Positions 35,615-47,025 of a DNA stretch of 64,000 bases are shown here, in pieces; the first letter of the stretch is position 1, and every line of letters starts with the position of its first letter. Both the position numbers and the translations under genes were made by a program. A model generated the notes under the pieces. It had not been told where the DNA came from. It searched no databases and worked only from the letters and a program-made list of their open reading frames with translations. The stretch spans positions 1,674,001 through 1,738,000 of the forward strand of contig NZ_CP074102.1 of NCBI RefSeq assembly GCF_018310535.1, given 5' to 3'. Origin of the DNA: Streptomyces mirabilis. GTDB taxonomy: Bacteria > Actinomycetota > Actinomycetes > Streptomycetales > Streptomycetaceae.

Positions 35615-35646
35615 GGGCCGCACCCCTCCGAAGAGGAGTGCGGCCC
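35615..35646. terminator. Hairpin between convergent luxR-type gene and acnA
   Basis: Arms gggccgcac(cc)ctcc and aggagtgcggccc flank a gaag loop (35615-35646), between the ends of two convergent genes. Confidence 0.85.
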
Positions 35647-35665
35647 GGCCGCCGTACCGGATCGC

Positions 35666-38482
<2,817 letters not shown>

Positions 38483-38637
38483 GTGGCGGCTGCGGTGCAC
38501 CTCGGCAGATATCTCGATGTCGAGATAACTCTAGTACATGGGCGCCCACTGGTCATGCCCGGCATGCTGTCGACGCGCCCTCGGCCGAGCTTCGCGAGGA
38601 CACGGAACGACGGTGCGGGCGGTCCCGAGCCCGTCTT

Positions 38638-38658
38638 CCTGGCACTGCCAGTACCAGG
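38638..38658. promoter_or_regulatory. Palindrome ctggcactgccag before the XRE-type regulator
   Basis: ctggca-c-tgccag with a following taccagg repeat lies 32 bases before the start of the regulator gene. Position and symmetry suggest an autoregulatory operator. Confidence 0.4.
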
Positions 38659-38690
38659 CACGGGTGGACGGACCGGTGCACAGTGGGGGG

Positions 38691-39551
38691 ATGGCGAGTA
38701 CGGAGTTCGGGCGGACGGTCCGGCGCTGGCGGGACCGGGTCTCCCCCGAGGCGGCCGGGCTCCCCGTCGGTGGACACCGGCGCGCGGCCGGACTGCGCCG
38801 CGAGGAGCTGGCGCTGCTGGCCGGGATCTCGGTCGACTATGTCACCCGGCTCGAACAGGGCCGGGCGAGCAACCCCTCGGAGCAGATCGTCGAGGCGCTC
38901 GGCCGGGCGCTGCGGCTGTCCGGCGCCGAGCGCGAACACCTCTTCCATCTCGCCGGGCTGGTCCCGCCGGGACGCGGCACGGTGCCCGCCCACATCACCC
39001 CCGGGGTGCACCGGATGCTGGACCGGCTGACCGGAACGCCCGTCGCGGTCTTCGACGCGGCGTGGAACCTGCTGCTGGCCAACCCGCTGTACGCGGCCCT
39101 GATGGGTGACCCGTCCGGGTGGCACGGCAACGAGCGCAACGCGGTGTGGCGCAACCTCGTGGGCCCGGGCACCCGCGTCCGCCACACCCCCGAGGCCCGG
39201 CGCGAGTTCGAGACCACCATGGTCGCCGACCTGCGCGCGACCGCGCACCGGTATCCGGCGGACCAGCGGCTGCGGCGCCTGATCGAGGAGTTGCGCGCGA
39301 ACAGCGACCGGTTCGCCGAGCTGTGGGACTCCACGGCCGTCGGCCACCACGAGTCCTCGCGCAAGACCGTCGACCATCCGCAGCTGGGTCCCCTGACGCT
39401 CGACTGCGACGTGCTCAGCGTCGCGGGCAGCGACCTGCGCATCATGGTCTACACGGCCGAGCCCGGAACTCAGGACGCCGAACAGGTCGCCCTCCTCGGA
39501 GTCATCGGCACCCAGACGCTCGTGGAGCGCGGAGCGGCCGAACGAGGCTGA
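38691..39551 (+). CDS. XRE-family regulator with MmyB-type ligand-binding domain
   Basis: 286 residues from ATG 38691, preceded by a GTGGGGGG run. The N-terminal helix-turn-helix reads AAGLRREELALLAGISVDYV followed by TRLEQGRASNPSEQIVEALG, typical of the XRE-type proteins with an MmyB-like ligand-binding C-terminus; that second domain is visible as VAVFDAAWNLLLANPLYAAL, then AVWRNLVGPGTRVRHTPE and LGPLTLDCDVLSV. The MmyB-like domain is related to PAS-like sensors and is thought to bind fatty-acid-like molecules. These regulators usually control an adjacent SDR or oxidoreductase gene; none is next to it here, the upstream neighbour being aconitase in the opposite direction. Confidence 0.9.
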   Translation: MASTEFGRTVRRWRDRVSPEAAGLPVGGHRRAAGLRREELALLAGISVDYVTRLEQGRASNPSEQIVEALGRALRLSGAEREHLFHLAGLVPPGRGTVPAHITPGVHRMLDRLTGTPVAVFDAAWNLLLANPLYAALMGDPSGWHGNERNAVWRNLVGPGTRVRHTPEARREFETTMVADLRATAHRYPADQRLRRLIEELRANSDRFAELWDSTAVGHHESSRKTVDHPQLGPLTLDCDVLSVAGSDLRIMVYTAEPGTQDAEQVALLGVIGTQTLVERGAAERG

Positions 39552-39670
39552 ACACGCCGGGAGTTCACAGGCAACCATCGCCCGCTTCGGGGTACTGGGA
39601 ACGGGACGCGCCACAGTCGGCGTAGCAAACCCAGACAAACAGCCGTGAACTGCAGTAAGGCGGACCATTC

Positions 39671-39868
39671 ATGCCCCTCACGTTCCGCAAGAGCTTCCGC
39701 ATCTTTCCCGGGGTGCGGCTGAACATCAACCGGCGCTCGTGGTCGATCACCACGGGCGGCCGGCACGGGCCGCATCACACCCGCAGCAGCACCGGACGCC
39801 GCACCACCTCGATGGATCTGCCGGGCCCCTTCGGCTGGCGGCGCACGACGCGTCGGCGGGAGCGCTGA
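39671..39868 (+). CDS. DUF4236 family small protein
   Basis: 65 residues, very basic. The N-terminus MPLTFRKSFRIFPGVRLNIN and the following SWSITTGGRHG match the short DUF4236 domain (typically 'FRKRIKIAPGVRLNVSKSGV...'), found alone or fused to other domains in many bacteria; its function is unknown. A short Arg/Thr/Ser-rich tail follows. It is separated by about 120 bases from the regulator upstream and by 90 bases from the MurA-like gene downstream. Confidence 0.75.
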   Translation: MPLTFRKSFRIFPGVRLNINRRSWSITTGGRHGPHHTRSSTGRRTTSMDLPGPFGWRRTTRRRER

Positions 39869-39959
39869 CCGACCCCCCTGTGCATGTGGTGTGCCAGCCC
39901 ACCACCCGGACGGGTGCGCTCCGTTTCTCTTTATCTCACATCAGATATACGGTCGCGCC

Positions 39960-41489
39960 ATGGCAGACGACTACCTCGTACGCATCGGCAAGCTCATCCG
40001 TGACGCCCGGCAACACCGGGGCTGGACACAGTCGCAGCTCGCCGAGGCGCTCGGCACAAGTCAGAGCGCCGTCAATCGCATCGAGCGCGGCAACCAAAAC
40101 ATCAGCCTTGAGATGATCGCTCGAATCGGTGAAGCCCTGGACAGCGAAATCGTGTCCCTGGGCTACGCGGGTCCGATGCATCTGCGCGTGGTCGGCGGAC
40201 GTCGTCTGTCCGGCTCGATCGATGTCAAGACCAGTAAGAACGCGTGCGTCGCGCTGCTGTGCGCGACACTCCTGAACAAGGGGCGCACGGTGCTGCGCCG
40301 GGTGGCCCGGATCGAAGAGGTCTACCGCCTTCTGGAGGTACTCGGTTCGATCGGCGTCCGCACCCGCTGGATCAACGACGGGGTCGACCTCGAGATCGTG
40401 CCCCCGAGCGAGCTGGACATGGAGGCGATCGACGCCGAGGCCGCCCGCCGGACGCGGTCCATCATCATGTTCCTCGGCCCGCTGCTGCACCGTATGGACA
40501 CCTTCAGGCTGCCGTACGCGGGCGGTTGTGACCTCGGCACCAGGACCATCGAGCCGCACATGATCGCGCTGCGGCGGTTCGGGCTCGACATCGCCGCCAC
40601 CGAGGGGCTCTACCACGCCCAGGTCGACCGGGCCGTCTCCCCCGGCCGGCCCATCGTGCTGACCGAGCGCGGGGACACCGTCACCGAGAACGCGCTGCTC
40701 GCCGCCGCCCGCCACGACGGCGTGACCGTCATCCGCAACGCCTCCTCCAACTACATGGTCCAGGACCTGTGCTTCTTCCTGGAGGCGCTCGGCGTACGGG
40801 TGGAGGGCATCGGCACGACCACACTCACCGTCCACGGCGTGCCGAACATCGACGTGGACGTGGACTACTCGCCCTCCGAGGACCCGGTCGAGGCGATGAG
40901 CCTGCTCGCCGCCGCGGTGGTCACCGAGTCGGAGCTGACGGTGCGCCGGGTACCGATCGAGTTCCTGGAGATCGAGCTCGCGGTACTGGAGGAGATGGGC
41001 CTCGACCACGACCGCACACCGGAGTACTTCGCCGACAACGGCCGTACCCGGCTGGTGGACCTGACCGTACGGCCCTCCAAGCTGGAGGCGCCGATCGACA
41101 AGATCCACCCGATGCCGTTCCCGGGCCTGAACATCGACAACGTGCCGTTCTTCGCGGCCATCGCGGCCTCCGCACAGGGCAAGACCCTCATCCACGACTG
41201 GGTCTACGACAACCGGGCCATCTACCTGACCGACCTGAACCGGCTCGGCGGCCGGCTGCAACTCCTCGACCCGCACCGCGTGCTGGTCGAGGGCCCGACC
41301 CGCTGGCGCGCCGCCGAGATGATGTGCCCGCCCGCGCTGCGGCCCGCCGTGGTCGTACTGCTGGCGATGATGGCGGCCGACGGCACGTCCGTGCTGCGCA
41401 ATGTGTACGTCATCAACCGCGGCTACGAGGACCTGGCCGAGCGGCTCAACTCGATCGGGGCGCAGATCGAGACGTTCCGTGACATCTAA
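39960..41489 (+). CDS. UDP-N-acetylglucosamine 1-carboxyvinyltransferase paralogue with N-terminal HTH domain
   Basis: 509 residues. Residues 1-65 are an XRE-type helix-turn-helix (YLVRIGKLIRDARQHRGWTQ, SQLAEALGTSQSAVNRIERG); residues 70-509 are a full EPSP/MurA fold. The MurA catalytic loop is kept: YAGGCDLGTRTIEPH with Cys at about residue 190 (equivalent to Cys115 of E. coli MurA). MurA transfers enolpyruvate from PEP to UDP-GlcNAc in peptidoglycan synthesis; the DNA-binding fusion suggests a dual or regulatory role. S. coelicolor has a similar second MurA beside aconitase (SCO5998, from memory). Other MurA motifs such as PDRIETGTF differ here (SSNYMVQDLCFFLEALGVRV, IDKIHPMPFPGLNIDN), so activity may differ. 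Start ATG 39960. Confidence 0.9.
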   Translation: MADDYLVRIGKLIRDARQHRGWTQSQLAEALGTSQSAVNRIERGNQNISLEMIARIGEALDSEIVSLGYAGPMHLRVVGGRRLSGSIDVKTSKNACVALLCATLLNKGRTVLRRVARIEEVYRLLEVLGSIGVRTRWINDGVDLEIVPPSELDMEAIDAEAARRTRSIIMFLGPLLHRMDTFRLPYAGGCDLGTRTIEPHMIALRRFGLDIAATEGLYHAQVDRAVSPGRPIVLTERGDTVTENALLAAARHDGVTVIRNASSNYMVQDLCFFLEALGVRVEGIGTTTLTVHGVPNIDVDVDYSPSEDPVEAMSLLAAAVVTESELTVRRVPIEFLEIELAVLEEMGLDHDRTPEYFADNGRTRLVDLTVRPSKLEAPIDKIHPMPFPGLNIDNVPFFAAIAASAQGKTLIHDWVYDNRAIYLTDLNRLGGRLQLLDPHRVLVEGPTRWRAAEMMCPPALRPAVVVLLAMMAADGTSVLRNVYVINRGYEDLAERLNSIGAQIETFRDI

Positions 41490-41584
41490 TACAACTGGAG
41501 CGTGAAGGTTTCGCCGGGGGACGACTTCGCGTCGCCCTCCGGCGAGCCCGCCGTGTGCCGTCCCCTCCCGCCCGTGTGCCGGCT

Positions 41585-42274
<690 letters not shown>

Positions 42275-42336
42275 TTACGTATGCGAGGCGGCGACAGCGC
42301 CGTCGACACTCATCGCATCCGACGTGGAGGTGCGTC

Positions 42337-42531
42337 ATGTGTTCCCACCAAACTCTGTGCCCGTCCGCGGACTCCAACGCTCCGCACATCGTGTCGGCCC
42401 ACCCCGAGCAGGGCTGGAGCCTGCTGTGCAACGGCGCGATCGTCTTCGACGACAGCGGTGAACTGCTCCCCGACGGCAGCGTGGTCGCTCCGCACCGGGT
42501 GTTCGCCGAGCGGCTGGCCGTCGCCGCCTGA
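42337..42531 (+). CDS. DUF5999 family small protein
   Basis: 64 residues; GTGGAGG lies 7 bases before ATG 42337. The sequence MCSHQTLCPSADSNAPHIVS followed by AHPEQGWSLLCNGAIVFDDS is characteristic of the short, highly conserved DUF5999 proteins of streptomycetes. Cysteines at 2 and 8 with a nearby His could bind metal, which is speculation. Function unknown. Confidence 0.8.
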   Translation: MCSHQTLCPSADSNAPHIVSAHPEQGWSLLCNGAIVFDDSGELLPDGSVVAPHRVFAERLAVAA

Positions 42532-42541
42532 CCGTCGTTCC

Positions 42542-42940
42542 CTACGGCAGCACCGCGAAGCCGTCCAGTTCGACCAGGGCCCGTTCGTCCCAGAGACGGG
42601 CGGCCCCGACCACGGCCATCGCGGGATAGTCGCGCCCCGCCAACCGCCGCCAGACGCGGCCGAGTTCGGGGGCTCGCACACGGTAGTCCGCGACATCGGT
42701 GGCGTAGACTGTGACCCGCGCGAGGTCGGCCGGGGTTCCCCCCGCGGCCCGCAGCGCGGTCAGCAGATTGGTCAGCGCCTTCTCGAACTGCTCCGGGAGG
42801 GTCTCGCCGACCACCTTCCCGTCCGTGTCCAGCGCGGTCTGGCCCGCCAGGAAGACCACGCGGGTACCGGTGGCGACGACGGCGTGCGAGAAGCCGGTGG
42901 GCGGGGAGAGCTCGGACGGGTTGACGCGCTCGGTGCTCAC
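42542..42940 (-). CDS. RidA family (enamine/imine deaminase) protein
   Basis: 132 residues from GTG 42940 (GGAGG 5 bases upstream). RidA/YjgF proteins hydrolyse reactive enamines and imines to ketones. Visible are GFSHAVVATGTRVVFLAGQT, EQFEKALTNLLTALRAAGGT, the TVYATDVADYRVRAPELG segment and ALVELDGFAVLP near the C-terminus, in the normal chorismate-mutase-like order. It follows the acyl-CoA dehydrogenase by 22 bases, in one operon. In the aminobenzoate cluster it could help the loss of ammonia from an amino-enone ring intermediate made by the monooxygenase/reductase fusion; this role is inferred. Confidence 0.88.
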   Translation of the reverse strand: MSTERVNPSELSPPTGFSHAVVATGTRVVFLAGQTALDTDGKVVGETLPEQFEKALTNLLTALRAAGGTPADLARVTVYATDVADYRVRAPELGRVWRRLAGRDYPAMAVVGAARLWDERALVELDGFAVLP

Positions 42941-42962
42941 GGAACCTCCAGGCTCTCGACGC

Positions 42963-44216
42963 TCACGGGGCCTCCACCGACGCGTACAGCTCCTTGGCGA
43001 TGACCGCCCGCTGGACCTCGCTGGCGCCTTCGTAGATACGGGGCGCGCGGACCTCCCGGTAGAGGTGTTCGAGGAGATGGCCGCGGCACAGGGCACGGGC
43101 GCCGTGCAGCTGGACCGCCGCGTCGACCACGTACTGGGCCGTCTCGGTCGCCAGCAGCTTCGCCATCGCCGCGCGCCGGGGCACGTCCGGGGCCCCTTCG
43201 TCGTACGCCGCCGCCGCCGCGTAGACCATCAGGCGGGCCGCCTCCGTACGCAGCGCCATCTCGGCGACCTGGTGGGCCACCGTCTGCAGATCCTTCAGCC
43301 TGCCGCCGAACGCCTCCCGCCCGGCCGTGTGCGTGAGCGTCGCCGCGAGGGCCGCCCCCGCCATGCCGACCGCGAAGGCGCCCACGCTCGGGCGGAAGAG
43401 GTTGAGGGTGTGCATCGCGACCCGGAAACCGCGGTCGGGCTCACCGAGCACGTCGTCCGCCGTCACCGGTACGGCGTCGAAGGCGAGGGCGCCGATGGGG
43501 TGCGGGGAGAGCATGTCGAGCGGGGTACCGGTGAGGCCCGGCCGGTCGGCGGGCACCAGGAAGGCGGTGACGCCACGGGCTCCGGCGCCCGGGGTGGTCC
43601 GCGCGAAGACGGTGTAGAAATCGGCCTCGGGCGCGTTGGAGATCCAGCACTTCTCCCCGCTGAGCCGCCAGCGCCCCCGGCCGTCGCGCTCGGCCACGGG
43701 CGGGGAACCGGGGTCCGCGGGCGCGGCTCCAGAGGCTGCGGATGAGGCTTCACGGGCCGCGGGCGAGGCTCCCCGGGGCGCCGAGGAGGAACCGGACGCC
43801 CGTGGGGCTTCCCGATCCGCGCGGAGCGCCAGCGCCGCCGCGTCCGAGCCCGCGCCCAGCTCGCTGAGCGCGAACGCGGCCACCGCGCTGCCGTCCGCGA
43901 CCCGGGGCAGCCAGCGCTCGCGCTGCGCCCGGGTGCCGTACGCGTGCACCGGATGCGCACCGAGGCCCTGCAGGGCGAGCGCCGTCTCGGCCTCGGTGCA
44001 GCCGTGCGCCAAAGACTCCCGCATCAGGCACAGATCGAGCGCACCCGAGGTGAACAGCCGGTCGATCAGCCCGAGCCGGCCCAACTCGGCGACGAGGGCA
44101 CGGTTGACGTGACCGGGCTCGCCCTTCTCCGCCAGCGGACGCAACCGCTCCTCGGCCAGCGCGCGCAGCTCGGCACACCAGGCGGTCTGTGCCGGATCGA
44201 GCGAGAATGCGGTCAT
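42963..44216 (-). CDS. Acyl-CoA dehydrogenase with an Ala/Ser/Pro-rich insert
   Basis: 417 residues. N-terminal helical domain, then the FAD-binding block AAFALSELGAGSDAAAL and the C-terminal ACAD domain with GRLKDLQTVAHQVAEMALRT, ending in the conserved RIYEGASEVQRAVIAKEL, whose Glu is in the acyl-CoA dehydrogenase catalytic or substrate region. Between the SELGAGSD strand and the next beta strand (WRLSGEKCWISNA) an insertion of about 45 residues rich in Ala, Ser, Pro and Arg interrupts the middle domain. It is the first gene of a minus-strand unit with ridA, driven by a promoter that carries the operator shared with the enoyl-CoA hydratase gene. It probably oxidises a CoA ester after ring opening in aromatic-acid breakdown. 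Confidence 0.9.
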   Translation of the reverse strand: MTAFSLDPAQTAWCAELRALAEERLRPLAEKGEPGHVNRALVAELGRLGLIDRLFTSGALDLCLMRESLAHGCTEAETALALQGLGAHPVHAYGTRAQRERWLPRVADGSAVAAFALSELGAGSDAAALALRADREAPRASGSSSAPRGASPAAREASSAASGAAPADPGSPPVAERDGRGRWRLSGEKCWISNAPEADFYTVFARTTPGAGARGVTAFLVPADRPGLTGTPLDMLSPHPIGALAFDAVPVTADDVLGEPDRGFRVAMHTLNLFRPSVGAFAVGMAGAALAATLTHTAGREAFGGRLKDLQTVAHQVAEMALRTEAARLMVYAAAAAYDEGAPDVPRRAAMAKLLATETAQYVVDAAVQLHGARALCRGHLLEHLYREVRAPRIYEGASEVQRAVIAKELYASVEAP

Positions 44217-44254
44217 TGCCGGTTCCCTCTCCGCCGTCGGACTGCGGACCCAAC

Positions 44255-44296
44255 GTTATCGCGGGACGTTGACTGTCGTCACCAACACGATACGCT
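44255..44296. promoter_or_regulatory. Divergent promoters with shared operator TGACTGTCGTCAC
   Basis: The palindrome-like tgactgtcgtcac (44270-44282; gtgac-nnn-gtcac core) lies between the acyl-CoA dehydrogenase and ligase genes. Leftward, it overlaps the -35 of a promoter with -10 GATAAC (44255-44260 read on the minus strand). Rightward, TTGACT (44269-44274), a 16-base spacer and TACGCT (44291-44296) form the ligase promoter. The same sequence, with the same 9-base gap to gttatc, recurs at 51232-51259. Most likely the operator of the PaaX protein encoded at 46100. Confidence 0.6.
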
Positions 44297-44311
44297 CCTT
44301 GTGCGAGCCGA

Positions 44312-44367
44312 GAGCACTGAGAGCTGAGCACTGAGAGCCACGAGCTGCGAGCTGAGCGCTGCGAGCC
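44312..44367. repeat. Four degenerate 14-bp tandem repeats in the ligase leader
   Basis: gagcactgagagct, gagcactgagagcc, acgagctgcgagct and gagcgctgcgagcc follow one another exactly. They lie between the predicted ligase promoter and its RBS, so they would be transcribed as an untranslated leader. Confidence 0.8.
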
Positions 44368-44392
44368 CACCACGACAAGGGGGCGAACCTCC

Positions 44393-46075
44393 ATGGACGG
44401 CGACACCCTGGAGCCGACGACCTCGGCCCACGTCGACACCTTCGCCCGCGACCACCTCCCGCCCCCCGAGCAGTGGCCCGAACTCCGCTTCGACCTGCCC
44501 GAGCTGCACTACCCCGGACGGCTGAACTGCGCCGCCGAACTCCTCGGCGGCAAGCCACCGCAGCGCCCCGCCTTCCGCACGCCGTCCGGCGACCTGTGGA
44601 CGTACGGGCACCTCCTCGCCCGGGTGGACCGGATCGCCCACGTCCTGACCACCGAACTGGGCGTCGTGCCCGGCAACCGGGTGCTGCTGCGCGGGCCCAC
44701 CACACCCTGGCTCGCCGCATGCTGGCTGGCGGTCCTGAAGGCGGGCGCGGTCGCCGTCACGGTGCTCGCCCAGCAGCGCCCGCACGAGCTGACCACCATG
44801 TGCGCAATCGCCCACGTCACACACGCGCTGTGCGACGTACGGTCGGTCGACGACCTGGCGAAGGCGGAGATCCCGGGGCTGCGGATCACGACGTACGGCG
44901 GGGACGCGCCCGACGACCTGCTGCTGCGCATCACGGGCGCCCCGGACGAGCCGTTCACCGCGGTCGACACGGCCGCCGACGACGTCGCGCTGATCGCGTT
45001 CACCTCCGGCACCACCGGACGCCCCAAGGGCTGTGTGCACTTCCACCGCGATGTGCTGGCCATAGCGGACACCTTCTCGAAGCATGTGCTGCGGCCGCGC
45101 GAGGACGACGTCTTCACCGGCAGTCCCCCGCTGGGCTTCACGTTCGGGCTCGGCGGCCTCGTGGTCTTCCCGATGCGCGCCGGCGCCTGCTCCCTGCTGC
45201 TCGAACAGGCGGGCCCCAAGCAGCTGTTGCCCGCGATCACCGAGCACCGCGTCTCGGTGCTGTTCACCGCGCCGACCGCCTACCGGGCGATGCTGGCGGA
45301 CCTGGACGAGCACGACACGACCTCGCTGCGGCGCTGTGTGTCCGCGGGCGAGAACCTGCCCGCCGCGACCTGGCGGGACTGGCACAGCCGCACCGGGCTG
45401 CGCATCATCAACGGCATCGGCGCCACCGAGCTGCTGCACATCTTCATCTCCGCGGCCGACGAGCACATCCGCCCCGGGACGACGGGCGTCCCCGTACCGG
45501 GGTGGCAGGCGCGGGTGGTCGACGCCGAGGGTGCGCCGGTGCCGGACGGCGAGCCCGGACTACTCGCGGTGCGCGGCCCGGTCGGCTGCCGCTATCTCGC
45601 CGACCCCCGGCAGCGGGAGTACGTGCGCGGCGGCTGGAACATCACCGGCGACACCTATGTGCGCGACCCCGACGGCTACTTCCGCTACGTCGCCCGCGCC
45701 GACGACATGATCGTCTCGGCGGGGTACAACATCGCCGGGCCCGAGGTCGAGGACGCCCTGCTGCGCCATCCGGACGTGGTCGAGACGGCCGTCGTGGGGC
45801 GGTCGGACGAGGCACGCGGGCAGGTCGTGGTGGCGTACACGGTCCTCAGGGAGGGGGCGCGCAAGGACGCCGAGGCGCTGCGCGCCTTCCTCAAGTCCGA
45901 GCTGGCGCCGTACAAGTGCCCCCGCGAGTTCGTCTTCCTGGACTCCCTGCCGCGCACGGCGACGGGAAAGCTGCAACGCTTCCGGCTGCGTACGGACGCT
46001 CCGTCGGCGAGCGGGGAGACCCCGTCGTCGCCCGCGCCGGAGGGTGAGTTGTCCACCGGCGGCGGCCCCAAGTGA
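44393..46075 (+). CDS. Aryl-CoA ligase, 2-aminobenzoate/benzoate type (AMP-dependent synthetase)
   Basis: 560 residues, AMP-forming acyl-CoA synthetase of the ANL family. ATP-binding P-loop LIAFTSGTTGRPKGCVH, A5 motif NGIGATELLHIF, A7/A8 ITGDTYVRDPDGYFRYVAR and the C-terminal catalytic Lys in LPRTATGKLQRF are all present. The GATELLHIF version and GSPPLGFTFGLGGLVVFPMR are typical of benzoate/2-aminobenzoate-CoA ligases. It activates an aromatic acid with ATP and CoA, the first step of aerobic hybrid degradation; the neighbour fusion enzyme points to 2-aminobenzoate or salicylate. Start ATG 44393. The paaX gene follows by 15-25 bases in the same operon. Confidence 0.9.
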   Translation: MDGDTLEPTTSAHVDTFARDHLPPPEQWPELRFDLPELHYPGRLNCAAELLGGKPPQRPAFRTPSGDLWTYGHLLARVDRIAHVLTTELGVVPGNRVLLRGPTTPWLAACWLAVLKAGAVAVTVLAQQRPHELTTMCAIAHVTHALCDVRSVDDLAKAEIPGLRITTYGGDAPDDLLLRITGAPDEPFTAVDTAADDVALIAFTSGTTGRPKGCVHFHRDVLAIADTFSKHVLRPREDDVFTGSPPLGFTFGLGGLVVFPMRAGACSLLLEQAGPKQLLPAITEHRVSVLFTAPTAYRAMLADLDEHDTTSLRRCVSAGENLPAATWRDWHSRTGLRIINGIGATELLHIFISAADEHIRPGTTGVPVPGWQARVVDAEGAPVPDGEPGLLAVRGPVGCRYLADPRQREYVRGGWNITGDTYVRDPDGYFRYVARADDMIVSAGYNIAGPEVEDALLRHPDVVETAVVGRSDEARGQVVVAYTVLREGARKDAEALRAFLKSELAPYKCPREFVFLDSLPRTATGKLQRFRLRTDAPSASGETPSSPAPEGELSTGGGPK

Positions 46076-46099
46076 TCTTCGCGCACTAGAGTGATCAAC

Positions 46100-46912
46100 G
46101 TGTCAGAGCAGCACGCCCCCCGGTCCCTCATCGTCACGTTCTACGGCGCGTACGGCCGTTTCATGCCCGGCCCCGTGCCGGTGGCCGAGTTGATCCGGCT
46201 CCTCGCCGCGGTCGGCGTCGACGCGCCCTCCGTACGCTCGTCGGTGTCCCGGCTCAAGCGCCGCGGACTGCTCGAACCGGCCCGTACGGCGGCGGGCGGC
46301 GCGGGGTACGCGCTGTCGCCGGACGCATGCCAACTCCTGCAGGACGGCGACCGGCGGGTGTACGCGACGGCGCCCCCCGAGGACGAGGGCTGGGTGCTCG
46401 CCGTCTTCTCCGTGCCGGAGTCCGAGCGGCAGAAGCGGCACGTACTGCGCTCACGCCTCGCCGGTCTCGGCTTCGGGACGGCGGCCCCCGGCGTCTGGCT
46501 CGCCCCCGCGCGACTCTACGAGGAGACCCGGCACACTCTGGCGCGGCTGCGGCTCGACCCTTACGTGGAGCTGTTCCGCGGGGAGCACCTCGGCTTCGCG
46601 GCGACGGCGGACGCCGTCGCGCGCTGGTGGGACCTGGCGGCGATCGCCAAGCAGCACGAGGCCTTCCTCGACCAGCACGCGGCCGTGCTGCACGACTGGC
46701 GGCGGCGCGCGGACACCCCGCCCGAGGAGGCGTACCGCGACTATCTGCTCGCCCTGGACACCTGGCGCCACCTCCCGTACGCCGACCCGGGGCTGCCCGC
46801 CGCGCTGCTGCCCGAGGACTGGCCGGGCGCCCGCTCGGCCGCCGTGTTCCGGGCGCTGCACGAGCGGCTGCGGGACACGGGGGCGAGCTTCACCGAACCC
46901 ACTGACATGTGA
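46100..46912 (+). CDS. PaaX-family transcriptional repressor
   Basis: About 270 residues. The N-terminal winged helix (HAPRSLIVTFYGAYGRFMPG, then VDAPSVRSSVSRLKRRGLLE) and the central PaaX domain (VLAVFSVPESERQKRHVLRS, GVWLAPARL) identify the phenylacetate-type repressor family, whose members respond to aryl-CoA thioesters. Context makes an aminobenzoyl- or salicylyl-CoA effector likely. GTG 46100 is given; GTG 46091 in the same frame is possible. It follows the ligase directly, so the first enzyme and the sensor of its product are co-expressed. Its operator is proposed at 44270 and 51247. Confidence 0.9.
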   Translation: MSEQHAPRSLIVTFYGAYGRFMPGPVPVAELIRLLAAVGVDAPSVRSSVSRLKRRGLLEPARTAAGGAGYALSPDACQLLQDGDRRVYATAPPEDEGWVLAVFSVPESERQKRHVLRSRLAGLGFGTAAPGVWLAPARLYEETRHTLARLRLDPYVELFRGEHLGFAATADAVARWWDLAAIAKQHEAFLDQHAAVLHDWRRRADTPPEEAYRDYLLALDTWRHLPYADPGLPAALLPEDWPGARSAAVFRALHERLRDTGASFTEPTDM

Positions 46913-47025
46913 CCTCGGTTACATCATGAGGCGCTAAGGGAACCCTCAGCCTCTTCCGTCCCTCTTCTCATGTTTCTTACCTAGCGTCGGGAGCCGCACG
47001 CCAGGACAGGAAGAGGACCGCACGT

